A stretch of 64,000 nt of DNA from Terriglobia bacterium (GTDB taxonomy: Bacteria > Acidobacteriota > Terriglobia > Terriglobales > Acidobacteriaceae), in the NCBI GenBank assembly GCA_020072815.1, contig JAIQGE010000003.1:124001-188000 (forward strand), read 5' to 3'. The position numbers were made by a program, and so were the translations under genes. Of this stretch, positions 1 through 8,476 are shown one piece after another; positions within the stretch are counted from its first letter, which is position 1, and each line of letters begins with the position of its first letter. The notes beneath the pieces were generated by a model, which had not been told where the DNA came from, made no database searches, and saw only the letters and a list, made by a program, of their open reading frames with translations.

Positions 1-2
1 TT

Positions 3-788
3 AGTGCGAATGACGCAAAGAACATAGGGCTGTTCTTTCAGAATCTCGCTCAGGAACAAGCGAACAATCTGGCAGCAGGTTTCTTTGGTATTTACACAAG
101 AGAAGATACGTTGCCGCAAACGCGAGATAACATCCGACTGTTATTGCCGATTTTGTGGGATTTGGTGGATGAGGATACGCGCGGCCAATTCGGGATCAAA
201 TATGGAAAGTTTGTTGCGAATAACGAGCAGAAAGAAAAGGCTCTGGCTTACGATTTTCTGCAGATTGTGTCCGGTTTGTCGTACATACCCCAGGATCTCA
301 GGGCAACGTTGATCGACAGCGCGCTAGAGAATCTCAGAACTGCTCATCGTGGCTTCAACAACTTCTACAATGAGCCGCCCTTTGCCAACGAGCTACAACG
401 GATAGTGGGACAGACTGGCATCCCACCCCAAGTGGCGACGAAATATGTGCACACAATTGTTGAGGTCTATCTTACGAACGGCAACGGAATTGCCTACAAC
501 GCAGAAACTGTGTACGAAGCTCTAATCCAAGGGTTTGGTTCGAAGGAGGCAGCGATTGCGGTACTATCATTTACTGACACAGTCATCGGCAGTAAGCTGC
601 AGTTCAATCTTCCGCAACAAAAGTTCTCGCGGCTGCTTCAGCTGCTTGAGCCGAAAATTTCATCTCCAGCGTTGCTCGAGTTTCTGAGAGACATGAAAGC
701 CATCTCACCCGGCAGACTAACTTCCGACAGAGGGATCAAACAAAAACTGCCTAGTGTCCTAAAGCTGATAAAGCAGGGCAAGCCCTAA
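3..788 (+). CDS. C-terminal part of an unknown protein (5' end outside window)
   Basis: The frame is open from the first bases of the window to the TAA at 788, so the true start lies upstream and the internal TTG at 111 is probably not the start. The visible 261 residues look soluble and mostly helical, with no membrane segment, signal peptide or recognised motif. Codon use is visibly richer in A/T than in the genes that follow, which hints at a different origin. I do not recognise a family. The next gene is on the opposite strand, so this gene ends its own transcription unit. Confidence 0.6.
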   Translation, partial: SANDAKNIGLFFQNLAQEQANNLAAGFFGIYTREDTLPQTRDNIRLLLPILWDLVDEDTRGQFGIKYGKFVANNEQKEKALAYDFLQIVSGLSYIPQDLRATLIDSALENLRTAHRGFNNFYNEPPFANELQRIVGQTGIPPQVATKYVHTIVEVYLTNGNGIAYNAETVYEALIQGFGSKEAAIAVLSFTDTVIGSKLQFNLPQQKFSRLLQLLEPKISSPALLEFLRDMKAISPGRLTSDRGIKQKLPSVLKLIKQGKP

Positions 789-960
789 CTGATTTTGCAG
801 TTTCTCGGCGTTGCTCGAGTTCTTAAGATGTCTGGGGCAACGTCAAACATTGAAATTGTGTTCTTAGGCGATCCCACACTTACACGGGTAAATGGTCGTG
901 TTAGCCTATCGAGTTACCCAACAATTCCGCGCTCATCCGCGATAGGCTCTGTTCAAAGCC

Positions 961-2745
961 TCACCCCACCGGCGCTGTCTCCACCGGATGCGGTTCCTGG
1001 TAGAGCTCTTCGATCTGGTCTTTGTACTTGGTTTCGATGATGCGGCGCTTGAGCTTCAGGGTGGGAGTGATTTCGCCGCCGGCCACGGTGAACTCGTCGG
1101 GAACCACGAGTATCTTCTTGATGGTCTCGTACTGCGCCAGCTTTTTGTTCAAGTCTTCAATGATCCCGCGATACAGGTCGCGGACTTTGGGCGAGTTGAC
1201 CAGGTCTCCGTGGTTCTGGAAGGTCACACCGTTGGCGCGCGCCCAGTCTTCCAGCACGGGGAAGTGCGGCGAGATGATCACCGACGCGTACTTGCGCTTG
1301 TCGCCGATCAACGCGGCCTGCGCCACCAGAACGTTGGATTTCAGGGCATTCTCAATCGGCTGCGGGGCGATAAACTTGCCGCCGGAGGTCTTCAGCAGGT
1401 CTTTTTTGCGGTCGGTCACGCTGAGGAAGCCGTCGGCGTCCAGTTGGCCGATGTCGCCGGTCTTGAACCAGCCGTCGCTGGTGAAGGAGTTGCGGGTTTC
1501 CTCCGGCATGTTCCAGTAGCCTTTGAAGACGGTGGGGCCTTTTACCAGGATTTCCCCGTCTTCGGCGAGTTTTACTTGCAGGCCGTCATGAATCTTGCCT
1601 ACCGATCCGATCTTGAACGCGCCTACGCGGTTGACTGAGATCACCGGAGAAGTTTCCGTCAGACCGTAGCCTTCGAAAATGGGAATACCCATTTTGCAGT
1701 ACCAGTCTGACATGTCGTAGCCCAGCGGAGCGCCGCCGGAGAAGTAGGCGCGACCGTTGCCGCCAAAACCGCGGCGCAGCTTGGAGTACACCAGGCGGTC
1801 GGCCAGCTTCCAGGCCAGGCTGGCGGGTTTTTCGCCGCGCTCGATTTCCGGTTTATGCTTTTCGCCCACGCGCAGCGCCCACTCCAGGATGGTTTTCTTG
1901 ATGCCGCGGGGAGCGTGGCGTTCAAACTCCTGGCGCGCTTTTTCGTACACGCGCGGCACGGCGACGACGATGCTCGGCTTCACTTCCTGAAACATCTGCG
2001 GCAACTGGTCAAAGAACGGACAGTAGGCGATGACCACTCCGTTGAGATAGCAAACGTAATCCAGGTGGCGCGCGGTCACGTGGGAAAGCGGCAGAAAGGA
2101 TAGATAGACGTCGCCCACGATCCATTCGGCGTGGTGGCTGGCCATCTCGGCATTGCAAGTCAGGTTGCCGTGCGTCAGCATCACGCCCTTGGAGACGCCG
2201 GTTGTGCCCGAGGTATAAATCAGCGTGGCCAGATCGTCCGGCTGAATGGATGTGGCTCGAGCATCAAAGTCGGGGTCGCGGTCGGTGGACGAACCGCGCA
2301 GCAAGTTCCAGATGGGGACCACGTTGACTTCCGCGAGGTCGTCAAACATCACGATCTTTTCCACCTTGGTCTGCGACAGAATGGACTGCACTTTCCTCAG
2401 CTGTTCCAGTGTTGAAACACAAACCACGCGCGCGCCGGAGTTCTGCAGGAGGTACAAGGTTTGTTCGGCAGTGAGCGTGGAATAGATGGGCACGTCGGCA
2501 ATGCCGCTGCACACGCAGGCAAAGTCCACGATCATCCATTCCGGCCGGTTCTCGCTGAGAATGGCGACGCGGTCGCCTTTGTCCAGGCCCCATTGCCGGA
2601 GAGTGCGGGCCATGGTGGCCACGTAGCCGTAGAGCTGCCAGGAGGAAATGACCTGCCACTCCGCGCCGCGCTTGACCATCACGTGGCGCTGCAGGTTGCG
2701 CGCCACCGAGGTAAGAAAGATATCGGCTAGAGTCCTGGTTTCCAT
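961..2745 (-). CDS. Long-chain acyl-CoA synthetase (AMP-forming)
   Basis: 594 residues, normal for bacterial FadD15/FAA1-type ligases, which activate fatty acids to acyl-CoA through an acyl-adenylate. The AMP-binding P-loop reads YTSGTTGVSKGVMLTHGN, followed by the linker motif GYGLTETSPVISVN and the hinge GWFKTGDIGQLDADGF. No signal peptide; a peripheral cytoplasmic enzyme is expected. It lies 34 bp downstream of a TetR regulator on the same strand and is probably cotranscribed with it, a usual arrangement for fatty-acid degradation control. Family assignment is firm; the preferred chain length is not readable. Confidence 0.93.
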   Translation of the reverse strand: METRTLADIFLTSVARNLQRHVMVKRGAEWQVISSWQLYGYVATMARTLRQWGLDKGDRVAILSENRPEWMIVDFACVCSGIADVPIYSTLTAEQTLYLLQNSGARVVCVSTLEQLRKVQSILSQTKVEKIVMFDDLAEVNVVPIWNLLRGSSTDRDPDFDARATSIQPDDLATLIYTSGTTGVSKGVMLTHGNLTCNAEMASHHAEWIVGDVYLSFLPLSHVTARHLDYVCYLNGVVIAYCPFFDQLPQMFQEVKPSIVVAVPRVYEKARQEFERHAPRGIKKTILEWALRVGEKHKPEIERGEKPASLAWKLADRLVYSKLRRGFGGNGRAYFSGGAPLGYDMSDWYCKMGIPIFEGYGLTETSPVISVNRVGAFKIGSVGKIHDGLQVKLAEDGEILVKGPTVFKGYWNMPEETRNSFTSDGWFKTGDIGQLDADGFLSVTDRKKDLLKTSGGKFIAPQPIENALKSNVLVAQAALIGDKRKYASVIISPHFPVLEDWARANGVTFQNHGDLVNSPKVRDLYRGIIEDLNKKLAQYETIKKILVVPDEFTVAGGEITPTLKLKRRIIETKYKDQIEELYQEPHPVETAPVG

Positions 2746-2779
2746 AAACTCGCGCTCTCGAAAACTGTTTCTCGAAAAA

Positions 2780-3412
2780 CTATGTCGCTGTTTCCACGCC
2801 CTGCAGAACGATGGAGACTACCGAGTCCGCCAGGCTGGAAAGCTGGTGATCGCGATCACGGTCGCGGTCAGAAAGGATCCACGTTGTAACTATCTCATCC
2901 ACAGCGCCAAAGAAGCAATGCGCGGCGATGGTTACGGACATGTCGGCACGGAAGACACCTGCGGTCTGGCCTTCGCGCAGCACGCCTTTGATCAGGTCAA
3001 AGTACTCGACCATCAGATTGTGGGAAAACTCGCCCAGAAACTTGGCGCTATGCCTTAGTTCGGTCTGGAAGACGATGGCCAGGTTACGGTTTGCGCCCAG
3101 CCCTTCCAGGTGCAGGAAGGCCATGCGGCGCAGTTTCTCCCGGGGATCGCCGATCTGGTCCAGCGCCGTTTGGGCGCGGCGGATGAAGCGGTGGAAGGCC
3201 GAATCAATGGCCGCCATCAGAAGTTCGTCTTTGTTTTTGAAGTAAAGATAGATGGTGCCGTCGGCTACGCCGGCGCGGTCAGCGATTTCCGACACCCGGG
3301 AATGGAAAAAACCGTGTTCGGCAATGACTTCAATGGCCGCGTCCAGGATGCGCTGGTGCTTGCCAGACGTGCCACTCACGGTTTTCGAGGTCGGTTCTGT
3401 GGGACGTTTCAC
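2780..3412 (-). CDS. TetR/AcrR-family regulator (FadR-like)
   Basis: 210 residues. The N-terminal helix-turn-helix is clear: ILDAAIEVIAEHGF, then VSEIADRAGVADGTIYLYF, the classic TetR recognition helix ending. The C-terminal half is a helical ligand-binding and dimerisation domain. Placement directly upstream of an acyl-CoA ligase gene suggests a fatty-acid or acyl-CoA responsive repressor, as in the Gram-positive FadR group; this is inference from context. Near the C-terminus a short DRDRDRD run comes from a small DNA repeat and is probably neutral. Confidence 0.88.
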   Translation of the reverse strand: MKRPTEPTSKTVSGTSGKHQRILDAAIEVIAEHGFFHSRVSEIADRAGVADGTIYLYFKNKDELLMAAIDSAFHRFIRRAQTALDQIGDPREKLRRMAFLHLEGLGANRNLAIVFQTELRHSAKFLGEFSHNLMVEYFDLIKGVLREGQTAGVFRADMSVTIAAHCFFGAVDEIVTTWILSDRDRDRDHQLSSLADSVVSIVLQGVETAT

Positions 3413-3462
3413 GGCTAGGAAGTGATGAATCTACTTGGATTTGCAGAGTAAGGCAATGGAAA

Positions 3463-4104
3463 TCATAGTGAGGCTATGATTTTTGGGAGTGCCTCCAGCA
3501 ACCGCCGGATCGCCTGTCCGCGATGGCTGTGTCGCCGCTTTTCTTCCAGGCTCAACTCGGCAAACGTCTTGCCCAGCGCAGGGAAGTAGAACAGCGGATC
3601 GTAACCGAAGCCGCCTGTGCCACGGGGTGATGAAAGCAGCTCGCCGCGGGCCTCTCCGGTAAACGTCGCCAGAGTCTGGCCGTCGCGGGCCAGGGCGATC
3701 ACGCAAACGTATTTGCCCGCATGTTTGCCGGCAGGCAAGCGCTCCAACTGGGCGATCAGCGTGCGATTGTTTTCCTCGTCGCTGGAATTCTCATGGGTTG
3801 CGGCGCCATCACGGACGATGGCCGCATAGCGGGCGGAATAAACTCCCGGAGCGCCGTCCAGTTCGTCCACGGACAGGCCGGAATCTTCGGCCAGCAGCAG
3901 AGCGCCGGGAGCAAAGCGGCTGTAGTATTCGGCTTTGATGCGGGCGTTGTCGGCGAAGGTGTCGCCGTCTTCAACGGGTGCAGGAAGCGTTTCCAGGCCG
4001 GGCAGCATGGCCAGAGACAAGCCCAGGCTCTGCGCGGCTTCTGCGAACTCGCGCAGTTTACCAGGATTGGTCGTAGCCAGATATAGTCGAGGAGCGCTGG
4101 GCAT
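3463..4104 (-). CDS. rdgB: dITP/XTP pyrophosphatase (RdgB/HAM1)
   Basis: 213 residues from the chosen ATG at 4104 (an in-frame ATG at 4116 is equally possible; the longer upstream extension is antisense to the next gene and was rejected). The N-terminus LYLATTNPGKLREF is the family signature, followed by the metal and substrate residues in LLAEDSGLSVDELDGAPGVY and the C-terminal GGFGYDPLF and HRGQAIRRL motifs. The enzyme hydrolyses non-canonical purine triphosphates (dITP, XTP) to monophosphates, keeping them out of DNA. Cytoplasmic. It is transcribed away from the lipoprotein gene that starts at 4161. Confidence 0.95.
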   Translation of the reverse strand: MPSAPRLYLATTNPGKLREFAEAAQSLGLSLAMLPGLETLPAPVEDGDTFADNARIKAEYYSRFAPGALLLAEDSGLSVDELDGAPGVYSARYAAIVRDGAATHENSSDEENNRTLIAQLERLPAGKHAGKYVCVIALARDGQTLATFTGEARGELLSSPRGTGGFGYDPLFYFPALGKTFAELSLEEKRRHSHRGQAIRRLLEALPKIIASL

Positions 4105-4160
4105 TTTGTTTATCATGATAGCTTGAGAGCAAGAGTTCGTTGGAAATTGAGGTGAAGTCC

Positions 4161-5174
4161 ATGGCCAAGCGGTGGTTCGCGATCCTGTTGGGAACATCTC
4201 TTCTGGTGGCCGGCTGTGTTTCTCCGGCGGTAAACACCGTTTCCAGCGGCGGGGGAGGAGCAGGCGGCCAGCTGTACGTGGCCACACCCACGGCGATCCT
4301 GCGCTTCAACAACGCGTTCACGTCCAACGGCAACGTGGGCCCCACCGTCACCATTTCCGGAGCGCTCACCGGGCTCTCTTCACCGCGCCGCATCCTGCTG
4401 GACGCGGCGGCCAACCGGCTGTACGTGGCCAACCAAGGCAATAACGCAATCCTGGTATTTGAAAACGTCTTCGCGGCCACCGGCAACGTAGCGCCCAACC
4501 GGACCATTGCCGGCCCGGCCACTCTGCTTGCCGCGCCAACCGACATCGCGCTGGACCCAGCCAACAACCTGCTTTACGTGGCCAGCGGCACGAATATCCT
4601 GGTCTATGCCGGGGCGTCCACCATCAACGGCAATGCGCCGCCGGTGCGCAACATCAACATGGGAGTTACGATTGGCGCGTTGTTTCTAGACGCCACCAAC
4701 AATCAGCTCTACGTCGCCGACCCGGTCAACAACATTCTGGACCGCTTGGATGGAGCCAGCAGCCAGGACGTGGTGGGAATCATCGGCGGCGCCATTGCCG
4801 GACCCGCCACCCTGCTCTCGTCACCCAGCGGGTTGGTTCTGGACGGCAACGGACGCTTGCTGGTCAGCAACGCCGCAGCGCCGCTGAGCCTTACGATCTA
4901 CAGCGGGGCTTCCACGGCGACAGGGAACATTGCGCCGGCCGCAAACATCACCGGGAGCGCGACCAAGCTGGCGTCGCCGGGCCAATTGGCCTTCAACAAG
5001 ACGGTGACCACCGGCGAAGTGTACGTGGCGGACAACCTCGCCGGGAGCATCCTGATCTATACCAACACCAACGCAGCCAACGGGAACGTGCCGCCGGCGC
5101 GCATCATCAGCGGGGCCGGCACCGGTTTGGTGGCCAACGGCGTGAACGGCGTGGCCCTGGACACCACGCGTTAG
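4161..5174 (+). CDS. Lipoprotein with NHL/YVTN-like beta-propeller repeats
   Basis: 337 residues from ATG 4161, chosen because GAGGTG sits at normal spacing upstream and the protein then opens with a lipoprotein signal (MAKRWFAILLGTSLLVAGC). After a Gly/Ser linker come about six repeats of roughly 50 residues, each with a variant of P-x-x-I-x-L-D followed by LYVAN or LYVAS, typical of beta-propeller blades of the NHL/YVTN kind. No catalytic residues are visible; such proteins usually bind partners or ligands outside the cytoplasmic membrane. Its TAG overlaps the stop codon of the convergent gene by four bases. Confidence 0.8.
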   Translation: MAKRWFAILLGTSLLVAGCVSPAVNTVSSGGGGAGGQLYVATPTAILRFNNAFTSNGNVGPTVTISGALTGLSSPRRILLDAAANRLYVANQGNNAILVFENVFAATGNVAPNRTIAGPATLLAAPTDIALDPANNLLYVASGTNILVYAGASTINGNAPPVRNINMGVTIGALFLDATNNQLYVADPVNNILDRLDGASSQDVVGIIGGAIAGPATLLSSPSGLVLDGNGRLLVSNAAAPLSLTIYSGASTATGNIAPAANITGSATKLASPGQLAFNKTVTTGEVYVADNLAGSILIYTNTNAANGNVPPARIISGAGTGLVANGVNGVALDTTR

Positions 5175-5962
5175 TGCAGCATCAAGAGCCCATACAGCGC
5201 AACCGCTACGCCGGCGATGGTGGTTAGAAAAGACATTCTCCAGTAAAGCTTGGACCCTGCCAGCAGCGAGATGGAGCAGAGCACAATGGAGATTTCCAGC
5301 AGGAGCTCTGAGCCGTCATAGAAGTTGGCCTGGTGCTCAATGAGTGCCTGCTCATGTTCCCGCTCGCGGGCCTGTTCTTGAATCTGGACGGCGCCGGGCT
5401 TGCCGGGCTTTTCCTTTTCCGCCTTTTCCTTGGCCGCGTGCGCTCCGCCTGATTCTTTCGTTTCCGCCTTGTGGGCTTCGCCTTCTTTGGCTTCGCTGGC
5501 TCTGTGCGCTTCAGCATCGTTGGCTTTGTGGGCCTGGCCTTCCTTGGCGGCCGGTTCTTCTGCTTCCTCTTTGTCCTTCTTCTCTGCGGAAGCCTGGCTC
5601 AACAAGGGCGCCAATATGGCTGAATCCTTCACCGGGCTACTGCAGCCCTTTTCCGGCGGAACGCCACATTCCTCTTCCAGGGACTTCTTGTAGTCCCGGA
5701 GCGCCACGTCTTTGCCGTTGGGCAGCAACGCCGCCACTTCCGCCGACGAGCCGTAGCTGTGGGCGCGCCCGTGCTTGGCCTGATAAAAGCTCCAGTCGTC
5801 CACGATTTTTCCCTGGAGGAGCACCTCTTCGGTGTGTGCGCGATGGCTCAACAGCGTGGCCATCGCCAGCAGTACCGCGGTGACGGCCATGGTCAAGCCA
5901 ATGCTTTTTTCGCCTGCCTCGTGCGCGTGCTCTGCGCCTTCTTTGATTTCTTCAACATTCAT
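5171..5962 (-). CDS. DUF4337 family membrane protein with long charged insert
   Basis: 263 residues. One membrane segment near residues 22-40 (GLTMAVTAVLLAMATLLSHR) and two at the C-terminus (LLLEISIVLCSISLLAGSKLYW and FLTTIAGVAVALYGLLML) match the DUF4337 layout. Between them lies a roughly 75-residue stretch made almost only of Ala, Glu, Lys and His with repeats of the type EAHKA, much longer than usual and likely an extended coil. Function of the family is unknown. The gene stands alone, convergent with the lipoprotein gene with which it shares a TTAG end. Confidence 0.75.
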   Translation of the reverse strand: MNVEEIKEGAEHAHEAGEKSIGLTMAVTAVLLAMATLLSHRAHTEEVLLQGKIVDDWSFYQAKHGRAHSYGSSAEVAALLPNGKDVALRDYKKSLEEECGVPPEKGCSSPVKDSAILAPLLSQASAEKKDKEEAEEPAAKEGQAHKANDAEAHRASEAKEGEAHKAETKESGGAHAAKEKAEKEKPGKPGAVQIQEQAREREHEQALIEHQANFYDGSELLLEISIVLCSISLLAGSKLYWRMSFLTTIAGVAVALYGLLMLH

Positions 5963-6056
5963 AGTTTCTTCCTGATGTTTGAGAATTTAGTTCTAGATCA
6001 GAAATACTTGTGGCCCCATCGCAGCTTAGCAAACCTTGGGAAATCTGAACTTCTCT

Positions 6057-6575
6057 TCAATGGCGATGCAGAAAACGCAGCCGCTTTTGCGGCCGGATTG
6101 CTTCAGGGACGTCGTCATACTTCAGCACGCTGATGGCTCCGTCCACTTCCAGGACGGCCAGGGCCACATCCTTAATCTCATTGACTCCGTGTTCGCGCAG
6201 AGCGCGGTTGAGTTCGTCCATGGAAAGATGCTCTTTGGCGATATGGTCAGTGATGCATTGGCCGTTGTGAATCAGGAGCGTGGGCGATCCCTGCACCAGC
6301 TTGCGGAAGCGGCGGTTGAATCCAGCCACCTCCGCCAGCAGGTAATTCAGGCCCAGCAACATCATCGCGGCCACAATGCCGCCCAGCAGAGACGAGTCTT
6401 GCCCGACCATGGCATTCTGCACGGCGTTGCTCAGCAGAAGAAGCAGAGTAAGATCAAACGGCGTCATCTGCCCGACCTCGCGCTTGCCCGTCAGGCGGAT
6501 GCCCACCAGCACTAAAACGTAAATCACGCTGGTGCGGAGGACGATTTGCAGCACGGATTCCCAGTTGGTCAGCAT
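6057..6575 (-). CDS. DUF421/YetF-family membrane protein
   Basis: 172 residues. Three hydrophobic segments fill the N-terminal half (VLRTSVIYVLVLVGIRL, FDLTLLLLLSNAVQNAMVG, GGIVAAMMLLGLNYLLAEV), with the family hallmark RLTGKREVGQMTPFDL between the first two. The C-terminal half is the cytoplasmic YetF-like alpha/beta domain (LLIHNGQCITDHIAKEHLS). The family is widespread and its role is unclear, with links to spore and envelope stress in Bacilli. Monocistronic here; copy A of the structured repeat lies in the divergent intergenic region upstream. Confidence 0.85.
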   Translation of the reverse strand: MLTNWESVLQIVLRTSVIYVLVLVGIRLTGKREVGQMTPFDLTLLLLLSNAVQNAMVGQDSSLLGGIVAAMMLLGLNYLLAEVAGFNRRFRKLVQGSPTLLIHNGQCITDHIAKEHLSMDELNRALREHGVNEIKDVALAVLEVDGAISVLKYDDVPEAIRPQKRLRFLHRH

Positions 6576-6645
6576 AAGGTCGGCGCCTTTGGCGCAGCGG
6601 CATTATAGAAGATGTTTGCCGCATAAACACTTAAACTAAATGTTA

Positions 6646-6778
6646 GGTAGTGGGTCAGTTTGATAGACGTTCATCGCTGGCGCGATGAACGTCTGCCTGA
6701 AGGCCCGCGATTCGCACGCGAATCGCTAGATGCTGATACCGGCGAGTGGGTCAGTTTTCATTAAACTGACCCACTGCC
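6646..6778 (+). repeat. Structured repeat element, copy A (133 bp)
   Basis: The ends form an imperfect 19-bp inverted repeat (GGTAGTGGGTCAGTTTGAT at 6646 and its complement at 6760-6778). Inside are two strong hairpins: 12 bp with a TGGC loop (6666-6693) and 9 bp with a 2-nt loop (6707-6726). Near the 3' end a second direct copy of the end sequence (6745-6757) faces the terminal inverted copy (6763-6775), giving a perfect 13-bp hairpin. The terminal copy can therefore pair with either upstream copy. A second element with the same design is at 48101-48265. It ends 41 bp before the start codon at 6820. Confidence 0.85.
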
Positions 6779-6819
6779 GAATGCTATCCTCTGGTTCAGG
6801 GCGAAGAACTAGCTTGTCT

Positions 6820-8463
6820 ATGGCCGATTCCAAACAATTCAAGACTGACGTCGTCATCGCCGGCGGCGGATTGGCCGGGATTGTCACCGCCTATGAACTC
6901 CTTGATTCCGGCCACCGCGTCCTGCTGATTGACAAAGACAAGCGGGAAAACTTTGGCGGGCTGGCCAAGCAGTCGTTCGGCGGCGTGCACATGATTGATA
7001 CGCCCCACCAGCGCCGTCTGGGCATCAAGGATTCGCCGGAACTGGCGTGGCGCGACTGGCAGAGCGTTGCCGGCTATGAGGCCAACGACGATTGGCCTCG
7101 CCAGTGGGCCAGGCTTTACTGCGAAAATTCGGGCGAATACATTTTTGAGTTCCTCAATCGCCACCAGATCAAGTTTCTGCCCGTGGTCAACTGGGCGGAG
7201 CGCGGAATTTACGGTCCAGGCAATACCGTCCCGCGCTGGCATATCGTGTGGGGCACTGGACATGAAATCATCCACTGCCTGCTGAACGCGCTGGACGCCC
7301 ACCCGAAACGCGCCAATCTTGAATTGCTGTTCGATACAGAAGTTTCCGCGATTGAGATGAGCAATGGCCGGGCTACGGGCGTCCGTGGCCGGACCATTAA
7401 TTCTAGGGATCCTGTCGATTCCGGCCAGGAGGTTCGCGTCTCTGCCGAACACACGGTGATTGCTTCGGGCGGAATCTGCGGTGGCGATCTCAGCACCCTG
7501 CGTGCCAACTGGTACAAGCCGTGGGGCGCGCCGCCGACGAAGCTGCTCAACGGCGCGCATGATTACGGTGACGGCATGCTGCACAATCGAGTTGCCGCGC
7601 TGGGCGGGGCCATAACCCACCTTGACCTGCACTGGCACTACGCCGCGGGCATACACCACCCTGCCAAGCGCCGGCCTGACGACGGCCTCAGCCTGGTGCC
7701 ACCGCGTTCCGCCCTGTGGCTCAACGCCCGCGGAGAACGCATCATGACTCCAGGCCCCATGCCGGTGTACGGCGACACCCGCCATCTGGTGGAGAGCGTG
7801 CTTCGCCAGCCCGGCCAATATTCGTGGCAGGTGATGAACTGGAAAATCGCCATCCGTGAGCTGGCGGTTTCCGGCTGCGATTACATGACCGCGTTTCGCT
7901 ACAAAGACCGGCGCGCGCTGCTCAAGAGCGTCATGTTCGGCAATAAAGAACTCGTTGAGCGGCTGATTCGCGAATGCCCGGACGACATTGTGGTCGCTGA
8001 CACGTTGCCTGAGTTGATGGAGCGCATGGATGCGGCGAACCTTTTCGGCCAGCGGCTCGACCGCGCTCAGATGGAAGCTACCATCAAAGCGTGGGATGAC
8101 ATGATTGGGCGCGGTCCCAAGTTTCACAATGACGACCAGCTGCGGCGCATCGCGAATTTCCGCAACTACCGCGGCGACCGCGTGCGCACATCCAACTTCC
8201 AGCGCATTCTTGATCCCAAAGCTGGTCCGCTGATCGCCATCCGCGAGTTCATCCTGGCGCGCAAGAGCCTGGGCGGAATCCAGACGGACATGCAGTGCCG
8301 CGTGCTGCGCGTCGACGGCCAGCCGATTCCCGGCCTCTACGCTGTGGGCGAAGCCGCAGGATTCGGCGGCGGCGGCATCCACGGCAAAGGCTCGCTCGAA
8401 GGCACGTTCCTGGGCGGTTGTATACTCACGGGTCGCGTCGCCGGCAGAAGCATCGGGAAGTAA
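6820..8463 (+). CDS. FAD-binding dehydrogenase (succinate dehydrogenase/KstD-like fold)
   Basis: 547 residues from ATG 6820; the longer frame upstream runs through the repeat element and was rejected. The N-terminus holds the dinucleotide-binding motif IAGGGLAGIVTAYELL with the acidic residue of LLIDKD, followed by GGLAKQSFGGVHM, and the C-terminus ends with the FAD-contacting LYAVGEAAGFGGGG and GSLEGTFLGGC segments. This layout is that of the FAD-dependent dehydrogenases related to fumarate reductase and 3-ketosteroid dehydrogenase; substrate unknown. It probably forms an operon with the ThDP enzyme whose start lies 13 bp downstream. Confidence 0.85.
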   Translation: MADSKQFKTDVVIAGGGLAGIVTAYELLDSGHRVLLIDKDKRENFGGLAKQSFGGVHMIDTPHQRRLGIKDSPELAWRDWQSVAGYEANDDWPRQWARLYCENSGEYIFEFLNRHQIKFLPVVNWAERGIYGPGNTVPRWHIVWGTGHEIIHCLLNALDAHPKRANLELLFDTEVSAIEMSNGRATGVRGRTINSRDPVDSGQEVRVSAEHTVIASGGICGGDLSTLRANWYKPWGAPPTKLLNGAHDYGDGMLHNRVAALGGAITHLDLHWHYAAGIHHPAKRRPDDGLSLVPPRSALWLNARGERIMTPGPMPVYGDTRHLVESVLRQPGQYSWQVMNWKIAIRELAVSGCDYMTAFRYKDRRALLKSVMFGNKELVERLIRECPDDIVVADTLPELMERMDAANLFGQRLDRAQMEATIKAWDDMIGRGPKFHNDDQLRRIANFRNYRGDRVRTSNFQRILDPKAGPLIAIREFILARKSLGGIQTDMQCRVLRVDGQPIPGLYAVGEAAGFGGGGIHGKGSLEGTFLGGCILTGRVAGRSIGK

Positions 8464-8476
8464 GAAGGTGGAGAAT

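Noticed and set aside
795-1040. 81-residue frame after the first gene
   Set aside because: Overlaps the end of the acyl-CoA ligase gene on the other strand and has no coding features.
6796-8382. Long open frame antisense to the FAD dehydrogenase gene
   Set aside because: It is a GC-driven shadow; the plus strand has full family motifs and the antisense translation has no recognisable domain.
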